Part shown: in pieces, positions 53,649-64,000 of the stretch
Numbering within the stretch: the stretch's first letter is position 1
Layout of the letters: each line of letters starts with the position of its first letter
From: Henricia sp. BOLD:AAB3569
Lineage: Eukaryota > Echinodermata > Asteroidea > Spinulosida > Echinasteridae
Length of the DNA: 64,000 nt
NCBI GenBank assembly: GCA_037783545.1
Contig: JBBELK010000376.1
Coordinates: forward strand, 682,001 to 746,000
Direction: 5' to 3'
Program-made: the position numbers and the translations under genes
Notes under the pieces: model-generated
Database searches by the model: none
Seen by the model: the letters and a program-made list of their open reading frames with translations, nothing else
What the model was told of the DNA's origin: nothing

Positions 53649-53787
53649 ATGTTTCTGAGGTTTGAACATGTTCTCAGCCAGAAGGTCCAGATGGTGGGAG
53701 GATGACTCATGGACAAGCTTATTGGATACATTCTTGCCTACTTGCCTCATGTCCAGGCAGGGTATGCTGTCATTGACTGGTAGTGCA
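53649..53787 (-). CDS. slc9a3-like: SLC9A (NHE) exon: CLDM segment
   Basis: 139 bp, acceptor ctgatccttaacag, donor gtaagcgt. Encodes a segment with IPCLDMRQV and LLAENMFKPQKH, matching the CLDMQ and L-x-x-NLYKPR-like landmarks of NHE2/3/5 tails, which is the main reason to prefer that subgroup over NHE1. Confidence 0.88.
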
Positions 53788-53984
53788 CTGTTAAGGATCA
53801 GGAGAGGAAAGTTAGGAAGTAATTGGCAGCGGATACGCCTGTTTTCGGGTGATGTGTACATTTCCGGGGGATGTGCACATCTTAGGGAATGTGCACTTCT
53901 TCAGAGGATGTGCATGACTTCCGGGAAATTGGCATGTTTTTGTGCATGTCTCAAAAAATGCATACATCTTGAAGATGCACACAT

Positions 53985-54300
53985 GTGAAAGATGTGCACA
54001 TTTCAAGGCAATGCACACATCTCGAGGCAATGCGCACGTCTCGAGGCGATGCGCACGTCTCGAGGCGATGCGCACGTCTCGAGGGGATGCGCACGTCTCG
54101 AGGGGATGCGCACGTCTCGAGGGGATGCGCACGTCTCGAGGGGATGCGCACGTCTCGGGTGGGTTGCGCACGTCTCGAGGGGGTTGCGCACGTCTCGAGG
54201 GGATGCACACGTCTCGAGGAGATGCACACGTCTCGAGGGGATGCACACGTCTCGAGGGGATGCGCACGTCTCGAGGGGATGCGCACATGTCTGAAAGATG
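53985..54300. repeat. 19-bp minisatellite
   Basis: About 15 units of cgtctcgaggggatgcgca, decaying into looser atgcacacatct-type copies out to about 53860 and 54440. Because 19 is not a multiple of 3, it is open in several frames on both strands, giving spurious ORFs. It lies in an SLC9A intron. Confidence 0.92.
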
Positions 54301-54587
54301 TACATGTCTGGGAGATACACACGTCTCAAGGAAGTGCACTTATAGGGAGAAGTGCACATTTCGAAGGATGCATACTTCTATGGGGATGCACGCATGTTTG
54401 AGAATGTGAAATGTTCATGTCTCGGAGGATGCACATATGTGTATCTTGGGGATCAACGTATCTTGGGGATCTCTGGGATGAAAAATATTTTGGAAGGTAC
54501 AATGTACCAAGCCAAACCTTTTAGAAATTCCTCAAAAATGGATTTAAAAATCTCACGTATAAATAAATTGTTCAGAGCAAGACCAAC

Positions 54588-54812
54588 CTGAATGAGGGCT
54601 GTGAGGAAAAGGCCAGCAAGTCTGATGATTGATTGCGCAGCATGTTGGACATTGACTGGCCCGGTGGTAGTGCAAAAGACCCATGCTCCTTGATGTAATC
54701 CATTGCATCCTTCTCATTCAGCTTGCTGAAGACGGCCAGGATCTTCGGGTCACCAACTTTGCGTTCACGTAGCAGAACGGGCTCCACAAATCTCTTGTTG
54801 AATGTCTCCCAT
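54588..54812 (-). CDS. slc9a3-like: SLC9A (NHE) exon: cytoplasmic regulatory domain
   Basis: 225 bp, acceptor ttgtaccctttccaccag, donor gttggtct. Encodes RWETFNKRFVEPVLL, then KILAVFSKLNEKDAMDYIKEHG, the conserved stretch following the membrane domain in plasma-membrane NHEs (compare ILNVFHELNLKDA in NHE3). Phase 2 at both ends. Confidence 0.93.
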
Positions 54813-54841
54813 CTGGTGGAAAGGGTACAAATTTAGTACTC

Positions 54842-54999
54842 GACTATAGACCGTATCAAATAGCCGCCATTTCGTGGGGCACCTTTTGTTACTTAAACCG
54901 TTCAACAATGGAAGCACAATATGTGTAACCATGAATGTCCTCAAGGAACAAAGAAACTGCCCCACGAAATGGCGGCTATTCGATACGGTTTATCGAGTC
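54842..54999. mobile_element. Foldback touching an SLC9A 3' splice region
   Basis: Arms of about 40 bp (accgtatcaaatagccgcca... and complement) around a loop of about 70 bp. It begins 30 bp upstream of the exon at 54812. Confidence 0.85.
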
Positions 55000-55638
55000 A
55001 ATTAAAATAATTTGAATATTCCAATCAAATTAGCTTATGTCATAGGGCATTTTCACGGTAACCGACGTTACAATTGCACACTTTTTGCCTTCTTAATTGT
55101 TACATCTAAGTATAATTAAGAATAATTAGGTATGGTTTTACATGTACGAGCCACTTCTATTGAACAAATGGGTGGTAAGTTTTTCACCGTACATGTAGCT
55201 ATAATTCTGTAGTAGAAGTGAGTAAAAAAGTGTCGGTAACTGAAAAAAAGACACCAAGAAACTAGGTGCAAAATCATTTTCTAATATCTCATATTTCTGA
55301 AATGTTGGCATGGTTAATTTTATGTGGCAGTATTATCGGGTTTTGAAGTACATGTATACAAGATAAAAAGACATTCAGCCAGTTTCATTTTTAAGTTAGT
55401 ACCACCTTAAAGAGAACATGTCGGTAACTGAAGTTACGTAACTGACGTTACATTGCCTTTTGCCATGCAGTTTTCTTAGAACATATCAATTATGTCTGTC
55501 AACCAGAAACTCGTACAGTACTGTCATTACATACATTGTAACTATCAAAAGCATAGGCAGCCATCCTGGGGAGAGGGAAGGGTGGGGCAGAGGGGGAGGG
55601 GAATCCTCAGCAGGCCGAAATCTGAGTCCTGAGTCCTT

Positions 55639-56418
55639 GGGCCTTTTCCCATGGCACTTTAACCCCGAGATAACCCGGGTAACAGAAAAATTTAACACCG
55701 AGATTACCCGGGTTAAGGGTTCGTTTCCCACGGCAAATCTCGGGGTTACGAATTACCCGGGTTATCTGGCCAAAAATGCCACTTAACCCGGGTAATTTCT
55801 AGCCCTGCTCGGGAGGTGGGTTAACCCACCAATCTCGGAGTTAACGGCGACCTTGAGAGGACTCTCCGGGTTAACGTTTGTCGTGGGAAACGACGACAAT
55901 AGCCTACCCGGGTAGGCTATTTAGCGAATTTAATTCTTGCCGCAATAATGATTGGGTCAAAGGTTGCAAGTGCGCCCGCGCTTGTCAAACTGGTATACTC
56001 TTCTGAAGGTAGTGACATTAAAGTGTACAACAAAATACGCGTGGGGCCAGTAACAAAGCACACATCAATAAATATGATTAAACATGCGAAATATTAACAG
56101 CAAAATTGCCAGCGATGTTTCTGTGTCGTCCGTCATGTTTGTGTGTGCGCGCGCAGCCTGATCGATCGATCAATTTTCCACACGCAATGGTTTCTGGGTA
56201 TTTGTGCTGATTGGTGTACCCGGGTACGTGCGCATGCAGAAATGCCCAGGGAAAAGGGTCGCTGTTGTACCCGTGTAAGAGACGACCTGGGTAAGTGCTT
56301 CTCCTGGTTAACGCTTGTCGTGTGAAAAGAAACTCCGGGTTAAATGTAACCCGGGCTATTTACCGCTACCCGGGGTAGAAAAGTTACCCGGGTCGGAGGT
56401 GGGTAGTGGGAAAAGGCC
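55639..56418. mobile_element. MITE-like element with ACCCGGGT motifs
   Basis: Terminal ggccttttccca and tgggaaaaggcc; the interior repeats acccgggt and gtttcccacggc in both orientations. Confidence 0.75.
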
Positions 56419-57842
56419 TCTAGTTTAATTTTAGGTGCAATGCTGTCAAGTGCCAATGATTGTGCCTATGATCTCCGACAGTTCATACGGTACGTTTGCT
56501 TTAGGCCGAGCAATGTACACTTTGGGAGGTGAAATACATTTAGAGTTATTAAAATCATTTCATATTACCAAAGTTTCATTTCACATATGTTCCAAAGATT
56601 TTTAGGTGCTAACATAACTTATAATAGACATTTAAAATAATTTCAGGTACTCGTAAGAATATCCTTTTTGTAAAACACATTCTAATATATGTACCGTTAT
56701 TTTTTTTCCCAAACCTTTCCCAAACATTCGAGTCATTACATGTACGTCATTGTACCTTCCGGGTCTGAACTTAAAAACCATGACCCGAGTCCGGACTCGA
56801 GTCCTACAGCGCTGTTGACTGTTGTACAAAATGTATGTGTACTCTGTCCATGTCCAAAGTTGAAAGGTAGGACAGTCAAAAACGTTGTAAAGTGCAATTT
56901 TTGAGTCTTTCTACGGTAAAATGGGCATTTTGGTAACACGGACCATATTTTCCAGAAAATATCTTTGCTTTTTTTTGGTCAAAAAATAAATAAATGTAAC
57001 ACAAGTGTACCGTCCCGGTTACAAGCGTATATTGGAAATTTGAACACAGGGTTTTTAGAAAGGCATGTTGTCACACTATTTGTAACCCTTTTTGGGCCTA
57101 AGTTATTTCTTCAGAACAACTTAAACTTATTTCTTTTATTTTGAGACCAGACAAAGGTATTTCCTCGAAAATACGGTCTGTATTGCCAAAATGCCCCCTT
57201 TACTGTGGAAAGACCTATTTATAAAACCTGAAACTGTTTACTTTGTTGAATGTTTAGTTTTTGGTATCAGTCCACTTGTAAAATGGCAAATTGCTTTGTA
57301 ACAGGTCTGTCTACTTCAAACTTCCTTCCCATAGGTACTCAGAAGCAAATAAACAAGGAAATATCTCTGCAAATGCCTGTCATTTATCAAACTTCTTATC
57401 ACAATAGTCAATATCACAAAATGTGTAAACAAAATTGAACTAAAACTGCAGATAGAGTTATCACAGAAACTTGATCTAAAAAACACACACACAATAAATT
57501 CAGAATATTGAACAGGCTTAATTTCTACTAACGCAATTTGCTGTAACATTTGAAAATTCTTTAATGCCCTGGTAATAGTGATTGCCCAGTACCACCAAAT
57601 AATGTCAAATGGATTATTCCAACTACACATGTACGGTCAATCTCATAGATTTTTGCAAAATTTACTGACATTATTCAGTCATTATGAGAAAACTCCAAAA
57701 CCCATACTTTTGATCTTGCTATTTTTACTACAACTTTGAATGCCCATGTCTCCAGTTTGGACTGTCGGACAAAGATGATTTTTAAATCTAAGTTAAAGCC
57801 TATACATGTAGGCCTACTTTGCAAACTTCTTTCAGATTTAGG

Positions 57843-58611
57843 TTAAAGGAACACACCGGCTTTGTTGGGCTATTTTGGGCTCGAAATAGACCCATACATT
57901 ATTCTGAAGCGCTTTCCAGAGTAAATTAGATATATCCTGAAAAGACGACATCAAATTTAGGCGTTTTTGAGCATTTTTCAAAAATTCAAGGTCACGTGAC
58001 TTTTCGGAACTAGATTCTGGTTCCGAGTTAGTTTTGTGTCCAGCCGCATGAAAGTTTCTTACTGCAGAACTGCAAATTCAACTCTGATTTTCCCCCAATA
58101 TTTATAAGTAATTGACAAACGAGAGACTATTTATACAGGTATGAAACAAAGTTGAACATAGGTATGAAAATTCAAACATAAATGTTTATTTCGAGAGTCC
58201 GGAGAATGGGAGCGAGCGCGTGCTACGGCAGGCTACCGGAAGTGTAGGATATTTGCCCCGCGCAGCACGGCAAATAGCATGAGTGCACACACGGCCGGGG
58301 GTGTTGCTCCGGTGTACGTTTGTGAAGAAAAAACATGATGCCGACTCCAGTGAAATCGTGAGCAGAAAATTGGAGATATCCTGAGTAGGAGAAGAGCGAA
58401 TCGTTTGTGACAAAGTCCTGAGGCTCGCACGTAGTTGCAACAGCTGGTAGAGCGTATAACCTGTCTTTTGACTGTTTTTGTTAATTTTGCACTTCTTTAG
58501 TAAATTACACGACATTTTGATGATTTTTTTTCACAACGACCATCAAAAAAGTATTGTCAATGCTGCTACATCACTAAATCATGTAAACAGTAGGCCGGTG
58601 TGTACCTTTAA
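57843..58611. mobile_element. TIR element (TTAAAGGNACACACCGGC ends)
   Basis: Left ttaaaggaacacaccggc and right gccggtgtgtacctttaa; 769 bp. Shares its left part with 49390-49757. Confidence 0.8.
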
Positions 58612-58619
58612 TATTAAAA

Positions 58620-59146
58620 TAAAGTTTATTGTCATTTAAGGTTTCAAGAAATAGTTGAAAATGCATGTAAAAAATTGTAGTTTTTGTCAATTTTATTGAT
58701 TGTCCGTCTCTCAGGCATAAAAACAACCTCTGCATAAAACTGTAAAGTCAATTTCAACATGTGATAAACTGGGTGTGTGTATTAACATCAGTAGCAGGTA
58801 AGGCGCAAGGTCAAAATAGAAACGGTCTGTATACCGTGAAACGGTACATAAACGATACACGGTTTTGAGTGAGCAAGCAAACGGTTCAGCTGGTCTGGCC
58901 AAACGGTAGGTAATTGGCAGTGTTCAACCTGCCCGTGTTCGCTGAACATACGGTTTTCTGCCCACAGACAAACGGTTCCAAGAGGGATTAACTCGAACCG
59001 TTTACCGGTATACAGACCGTTTGTATTTTGACCTCGCGCCTAAACATACAGGTTAACTTTAGTTTTCATTTCGTTTTCAGGAAAGCCATTTGTCTCTTGA
59101 TTTCCGTCCCTCACGTGAGGGACGGAATTGGATCACGCTCTGTACT
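58620..59146 (-). mobile_element. MITE related to 50509-50926, with nested foldback
   Basis: Reverse-strand match to the earlier MITE, interrupted at 58800-59042 by a foldback with ends aggcgcaaggtcaaaata and tattttgacctcgcgcct. Confidence 0.78.
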
Positions 59147-59216
59147 CTTTTTCAAAACCATTTTAAGGTATTTTCTTCTGAAAATATTTGTTATTCTGAA
59201 GGGATGTAAGCATTAC

Positions 59217-59287
59217 CTGTCTCTCCAGTGGTGGTGTCCATACTGCCCTAATATCTCTTCAATCCCTACCATAAGGTGATCTTCAAG
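59217..59287 (-). CDS. slc9a3-like: SLC9A (NHE) exon: start of cytoplasmic tail
   Basis: 71 bp, acceptor ccattttcccttttag, donor gtaatgct. Encodes LEDHLMVGIEEILGQYGHHHWRD, a hallmark of plasma-membrane Na+/H+ exchangers just after the last membrane helix (compare DHLLTGIEDICGHYGHHHW of NHE1). With the next five exons it gives about 380 residues of tail in a continuous frame. NHEs exchange Na+ for H+ across the plasma membrane and the tail is the regulatory part. Membrane-domain exons are expected beyond 64000. Confidence 0.93.
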
Positions 59288-59999
59288 CTAAAAGGGAAAA
59301 TGGTGTACCCTCGTTAACCTTGATGTAACTGGCCTTTAATAGAAATTACATTCCTGTGTCCAAGGCAGATGTCTAAAAACATGTTAAAGGAAAGGAAACG
59401 CTTGTTGGAATTATCAACAAATAAAATTGGCTATCTACTTTTACTACCTGATATTAACTGAAACTCTCATGGGAATCCATATGGCACCTGTTTCCATCAT
59501 CAGCGATACAATTAATATTAATGATAAACATTAAAGCCAATGTGGCTACATGTATGTGCTGCACCGTTTAAAATCTCGAAGATGTTTGCCATGCATTAGT
59601 TGCATGGATGACATCATCAAATTCTTGTTTTTAACACGCCATGATACAGTGTATATATGCATGTATGTAAAAATTTGTTGTGACCCGACTCACACCCTCT
59701 TCAGTCTGAGGACCAAACTTTAAAATATGTCAACTTACATGTATATGAAGCTTATTTAGACGCAAATTAAAAGTTTTTTTAAAAAAATGGTCAGAAGAGA
59801 TATTCTACTTTGTTGGCGATACTCTCGAGAATTAGTGAACCATCTGCAAATATTTCCTCTACCTTTAACTACTCTACTACCAAATGGATGGTTCAAATAT
59901 TCTACATGTACAGTAGGGGGACTGCAATTAAATGAAATAAGGTTCATGTAATTATTGCAGAGGCTATCCAAATGAAATTGACAACAATTGAAAATTTAC

Positions 60000-60275
60000 A
60001 TTAAATAAAATGTAATAATAATGTAATGGTGGACACTTGTATAGTGCACATGTCTACCCAAGGGTACTCCTGGCGCAGTTGCCATTAACATTATCGCTGC
60101 CATCAGGAAATCACCAGAACCATTTCGCTTCAACTAGGTGGCTACCTGTCCAAGGCGCAACAGTTAGATTGTGTCTTGCCCACGGACACAAACACATTGG
60201 CACAAGTGGGGCTCGAACCCATAACCCTTAGATCACGAGCACGGCTGTATACCCACTAGACCACACGTCTAGTAG
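60000..60275 (-). mobile_element. tRNA-derived SINE
   Basis: On the minus strand a tRNA-like head has A box tggtctagtgggta and B box gggttcgagcccc, followed by an unrelated body. AT-rich flank on the 3' side. Confidence 0.7.
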
Positions 60276-60979
60276 TACATCCTCAAACTTCTGTACAGAA
60301 AGTCATTCTAACATATGAAGTGTACATGTACGTGCACTAATAATTGAATGTTCTCAAACGTTTTAGTAAAATTGTAGAAATTACTCTCAGAGTAAGGAAA
60401 GGCAAAATGTAACATTGTTCAGTCTTAACCATTTTTTTCTAACTTTGAGGGATTACCGCAAGCCCTATTTTTTTCTTCCAAGTAATGTGAGGTGGTTTCT
60501 GGCTAGAATATGCAAATATTACAAACATACAGTACTTTGCAATTAAAGCATGACATGAGAAATGGGTATTTTTTCCCCACATGTTCCTTTCACAAAATGT
60601 GAAAAAATGTCTCTGTCCCCTCCACTCCACTTTCAACCTGCACACCGCCCCTCCCCCATACCCACTCACCCAACCACTCCCAAATTTGTTAAAACATTTG
60701 AAAATCTTCCTTTCTAACCTGGTATTTCACCTAAGAAAATAAATGGGGGGCGGTAGGCGATTTGAAAAGAATTTAGTTCCCATTCACATTGTCACATGTA
60801 CAAATGTACTTGTAACTTCCTTTCATCTGCAATTACATGTATGTGTGGCATATACATGTATCTGCAATGGAATGTGCATAAATCAAACCGTGACCACTAA
60901 AAGCAACATTGCAACAACTAGTGGAACGTATGGAATTTTATACAACACTGATTTGCTGAGCAGATTGAAGACAGATTAA

Positions 60980-61230
60980 AGGCCATTGTATAATTTGCAA
61001 TGACCCAATTTTGTTTCTCATGAGTTGGCAAGAAAAACCTTATTCAAAGTGTTGATAGCAATGGTAACAAACACCACATGAAATTATTTTCTTCCAAAAT
61101 GGTATTTCATGTTGGAAATTGACAACCGAAGGTAGTTTTTAAAAAAATTACCATTCACTTGTACACAAAATCCATATAGATTTTAAGGTTTTCTGAAGCA
61201 TTGATGCATAAGTAGCTAAAATTTCCTCAG
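60980..61230 (-). repeat. Dispersed 300-bp repeat, copy 2 (inverted)
   Basis: Reverse complement of the family at 49890 and 62585; has lost the ctgcag core. Confidence 0.7.
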
Positions 61231-61399
61231 GCTAGTTTACTAACTTTCTTGTATGTATGTTACACTCTTATTCCACGAATCTGTAAACAAGTTTTATCTT
61301 GCAAATGATACACAGGGTCTTCAGTCAAGTGAGTTAGTTTGCAGATACCACCGTAAGACCTACTTCTTTATCTATACACTGCCAAAATTGATTTTCTTA

Positions 61400-61740
61400 C
61401 TTGAGAAACATTTTCTTGAAACGAGAAAATATATCTTATTTTAAGAAAACTGCTGTGAATTCTATGTTGCCGTTAGAAATATTTTCTCGAAATGCTAGAA
61501 TGTGTTAGCTGTTTTGTGTAATTTTCTTAAAACGAGAAACTATATCTTATTTTAAGAAAACTGCTTTGAATTCTATGTTGGCGTTAGAAATAATTTCTCG
61601 TCATTAAGAAAACATTTTCCTACATTAAAGATATTTTCTCAAAACGAGAATATTTTGAAATTTTTCCGAAATCAAACATTTTCTCAAAACAAGAATATTT
61701 TTGACCAATCTCAGAATACTTTTCTAAAAACAAGATTTTT
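61400..61740. repeat. Tandem TTCTTGAAACGAGAAAAT repeat
   Basis: Two copies of a unit of about 110 bp (61403-61490 and 61520-61605), then shorter inverted pieces with ctcaaaacgagaata. Confidence 0.75.
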
Positions 61741-62584
61741 CCCTTTCCATTCAGCATGTTCATAAATTGTGTATATTGAATACAGCACGAGCATGCATAT
61801 ACATACAAAACTTTTTCATCATCTGCACTTGGTTTTTAAAAGAAATGAGCGTTTTTTTAACCTATCGTGTAAGCCACCATTTTCCAGTCGGAGATGACGT
61901 CACACTGCGCAACTTAGTGCCACAGGCTCGACTGCGCACGCGAGTTGTGAAAAATGTGTGCGTGTAAAAAAGTGTGGCCGAGCACGGGCAATATCGGGCA
62001 CCACGCGGCATGGAGAACCCGCGGCATCGCACCGGTGTGGCATCGCATACACATGAATGGAATCACAGTGCGTGTGGCTGACTTAGCCGTGATAATTTTC
62101 CAAGACTTTAGCTGTAGTTTGACTTGGGATTCCCTGGTTGTTTCATAACAATTGCACTTATAATTGCTAAACATCGTATTCTCATCCGAAATTTCATCCT
62201 GTTCCCGTAATTGAGAATGCCCGGAATTATTTTCACATACGAAAGCCGCAAATTTCGGCATTTCGCTTGCTGACGATTATGGCAGTTGCGCAACGTGACG
62301 TCATCAGTTTCACAAAGTGAATACTAACGTGCGATGTGATTGGTTGATCGAAATAGGACAATGCAAGATGGCAGCGCCCATGAGATGCTTTTAGGCGCAC
62401 TATTTTTCGTTTTTTCCGGGGATCTGCGCAATTACATCTTCTGATTTGAGTGGAAATAGGTAGGGAAATATGATTTTTAGAGGAAATCTGCCAACTAACC
62501 CATTTGACTGAAGATGTCCTTTAAATGATTGGACAACTTTCAAAAACAGGGACAGCCATTTCACAACTTACAATGTAACTAAAG

Positions 62585-62895
62585 GGTAATGTTGATAAAC
62601 TACTTTGTAGAAATTTAGCCACATACGATGCAGTAATACATGTACTTCAGAAAATCTTTAAAAATCCATGCACGGTATTTGTGTTCAATGAATGGTACAA
62701 CAATTGTCTGCAGACAATTTATTTTGTCTAAAAAGCACATTCAGCTGGCAATTTCACCCACAAAGGTATCATTTTACACAAGGAAAATTCATGTTGTGTT
62801 TGTTACCATTGCTATCAGCACTTTCAGTCTGTTTTTTCTTGTCAAATCATGAAGTAAAATTCTGAGTAACTCCAAAGTATGTACTGAGGCTTTAA
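62585..62895 (+). repeat. Dispersed 300-bp repeat, copy 3
   Basis: Longest match to 49890-50190, including gtctgcagacaa and the final gtaactcc/gaggcttta block. Confidence 0.8.
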
Positions 62896-64000
62896 GATCA
62901 TGTTTTTATTAGGGTTGTTGAGTCAGACTGCAGTCTGACTCAAATCCATTACCCTTTCTTACATACTTGAGACTTGACTTGAAAGATTGACTTGTTAGAC
63001 ATTAATAGGTATAAAATTTCCTTCTTTTAAATACGTTTTCTTTTCAACACGTTAGAATAGGCTTGATATTAATACTGTGTCAGGACAAACATGGTACAAA
63101 TATAAACCTTGTCTAAAATTTGCCATCACATGCCTACATATTTCACCCATCGTGGCGCCTCCCATATATATATATAAAGCTATCTTGCAACATAAGTCGG
63201 TTTTAAAGTCGATATGCTCCTTGGGCATATTTGTGTTGCAAAAAAATATATACACCCTTAAAAAAGGTACATGTACCTTTGCTGAGTGCCTATATATGTT
63301 GGATTAATATTAATCTTGAGTAATGTAAATATTGTTCTTTTAGGTCCTTTTTGCCAGGTATTGTGATACTCGAGAGCACACTCAAACATTTCTAGGTGAC
63401 AATATGGTCTTTATTATGGTACTGCTGGTATGTAAACATTTGTATACATATTAAAAAACATGTTTACGTACCATGCCTCACCTGGTTCGAAACCCTTACT
63501 GAAATATTAGTGACACACTTTGGTATCTTATTGTAACTAAGGTGTGAACTTGAAACGTATTTGGGATGAATAAATATAAAATGTGTCGCCCAAACTGGGT
63601 GCACCAACACACGTGTACTCTTTAAAAGTATCGAGTGAGTGCACCCAGTATACAGTTTTAATACATACGTCGGGTAAAGGCACAACAAACACTAATTCAT
63701 AAATACCTTGGACAGTTTACGCATCCCTATTGGCTGAAAGCACGTCACATGGGCAGTCTTAAATTAGCGATAAAGAATAGTGATAATGCCCGGCTGGCTG
63801 TCCCGCGTTTGTGCCGTAGTCAGCGCGTATATGGAAAACGCACATGCACAAAGAAACTGCACGCGCCTGAAAACAAATTGTGCACTAATATCCATGTCGT
63901 GTGCGTGCAAAATATGGCAAAACGACGAGCTAATTTTGGTGAATTTTACCGATTTACACGAAAAGGTATTTATGAATGGGATTAAAAGTAGGTTTGGCCA

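Larger units (their letters stand above)
59288..64000 (-). other. Presumed SLC9A intron; no exon identified
   Basis: I found no sequence matching NHE membrane helices. Contains a SINE, dispersed repeats and AT-rich sequence. A very short exon could be missed. Confidence 0.5.

Noticed and set aside
53942-54409. Repeat-peptide ORFs of 100-175 codons on both strands
   Set aside because: Generated by a 19-bp minisatellite free of stops; no start context or conserved domain, and it lies in an intron.

Overview
This is a eukaryotic, animal window, most likely from a marine invertebrate deuterostome; an echinoderm is my best guess, at low confidence. The evidence is split exons with consensus splice sites, a nanos-type zinc-finger gene, an SLC9A (NHE) exchanger gene, two non-LTR retrotransposons, many foldback elements, and AT-rich intergenic DNA full of ACATGTA-type motifs. 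No bacterial genes, operons or CRISPR arrays are present.

Layout: (1) 1047-1643 (+) is a nanos homologue in one open exon. (2) About 1829-33675 is a tandem array whose unit of about 0.7 kb holds a tRNA-Ser(UGA)-like gene followed by a complete 7SL (signal recognition particle) RNA gene, both on the + strand. I count 21 full-length 7SL copies, one split by a LINE, five recurrent 109-nt 5' stubs, several fragments, and about 31 tRNA-Ser copies or pieces. The array is interrupted by a 2.45-kb insertion (2683-5134), a nearly complete Tx1-type LINE (5953-12930, minus strand) with a perfect 20-bp target-site duplication, and a 5'-truncated CR1/L2-type LINE (27729-30913, plus strand) that splits one 7SL copy. 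(3) About 33.7-39.2 kb is gene-poor with a tandem duplication. (4) 39885-59287 (minus strand) carries the last six coding exons of an NHE2/3/5-type Na+/H+ exchanger. All splice phases agree, and the introns are filled with foldback elements, a 19-bp minisatellite and dispersed repeats. Earlier exons should lie beyond the right edge. (5) 59.3-64 kb holds a tRNA-derived SINE and repeats but no exon I can support.

The striking system is the 7SL/tRNA-Ser array. The 7SL copies keep the SRP9/14-type UGUAAU motif, the GNAR tetraloop of helix 6 and the GGAA-loop helix 8. The linked tRNA copies share the same stem-breaking substitutions and look degenerate, although the internal A box survives and the B box is only slightly altered. 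The array is homogenised in blocks of several units (offsets of about 2462, 3853, 5619 and 8765 bp). The five stubs place a 7SL 5' domain directly upstream of a tRNA, an arrangement resembling a composite SINE.
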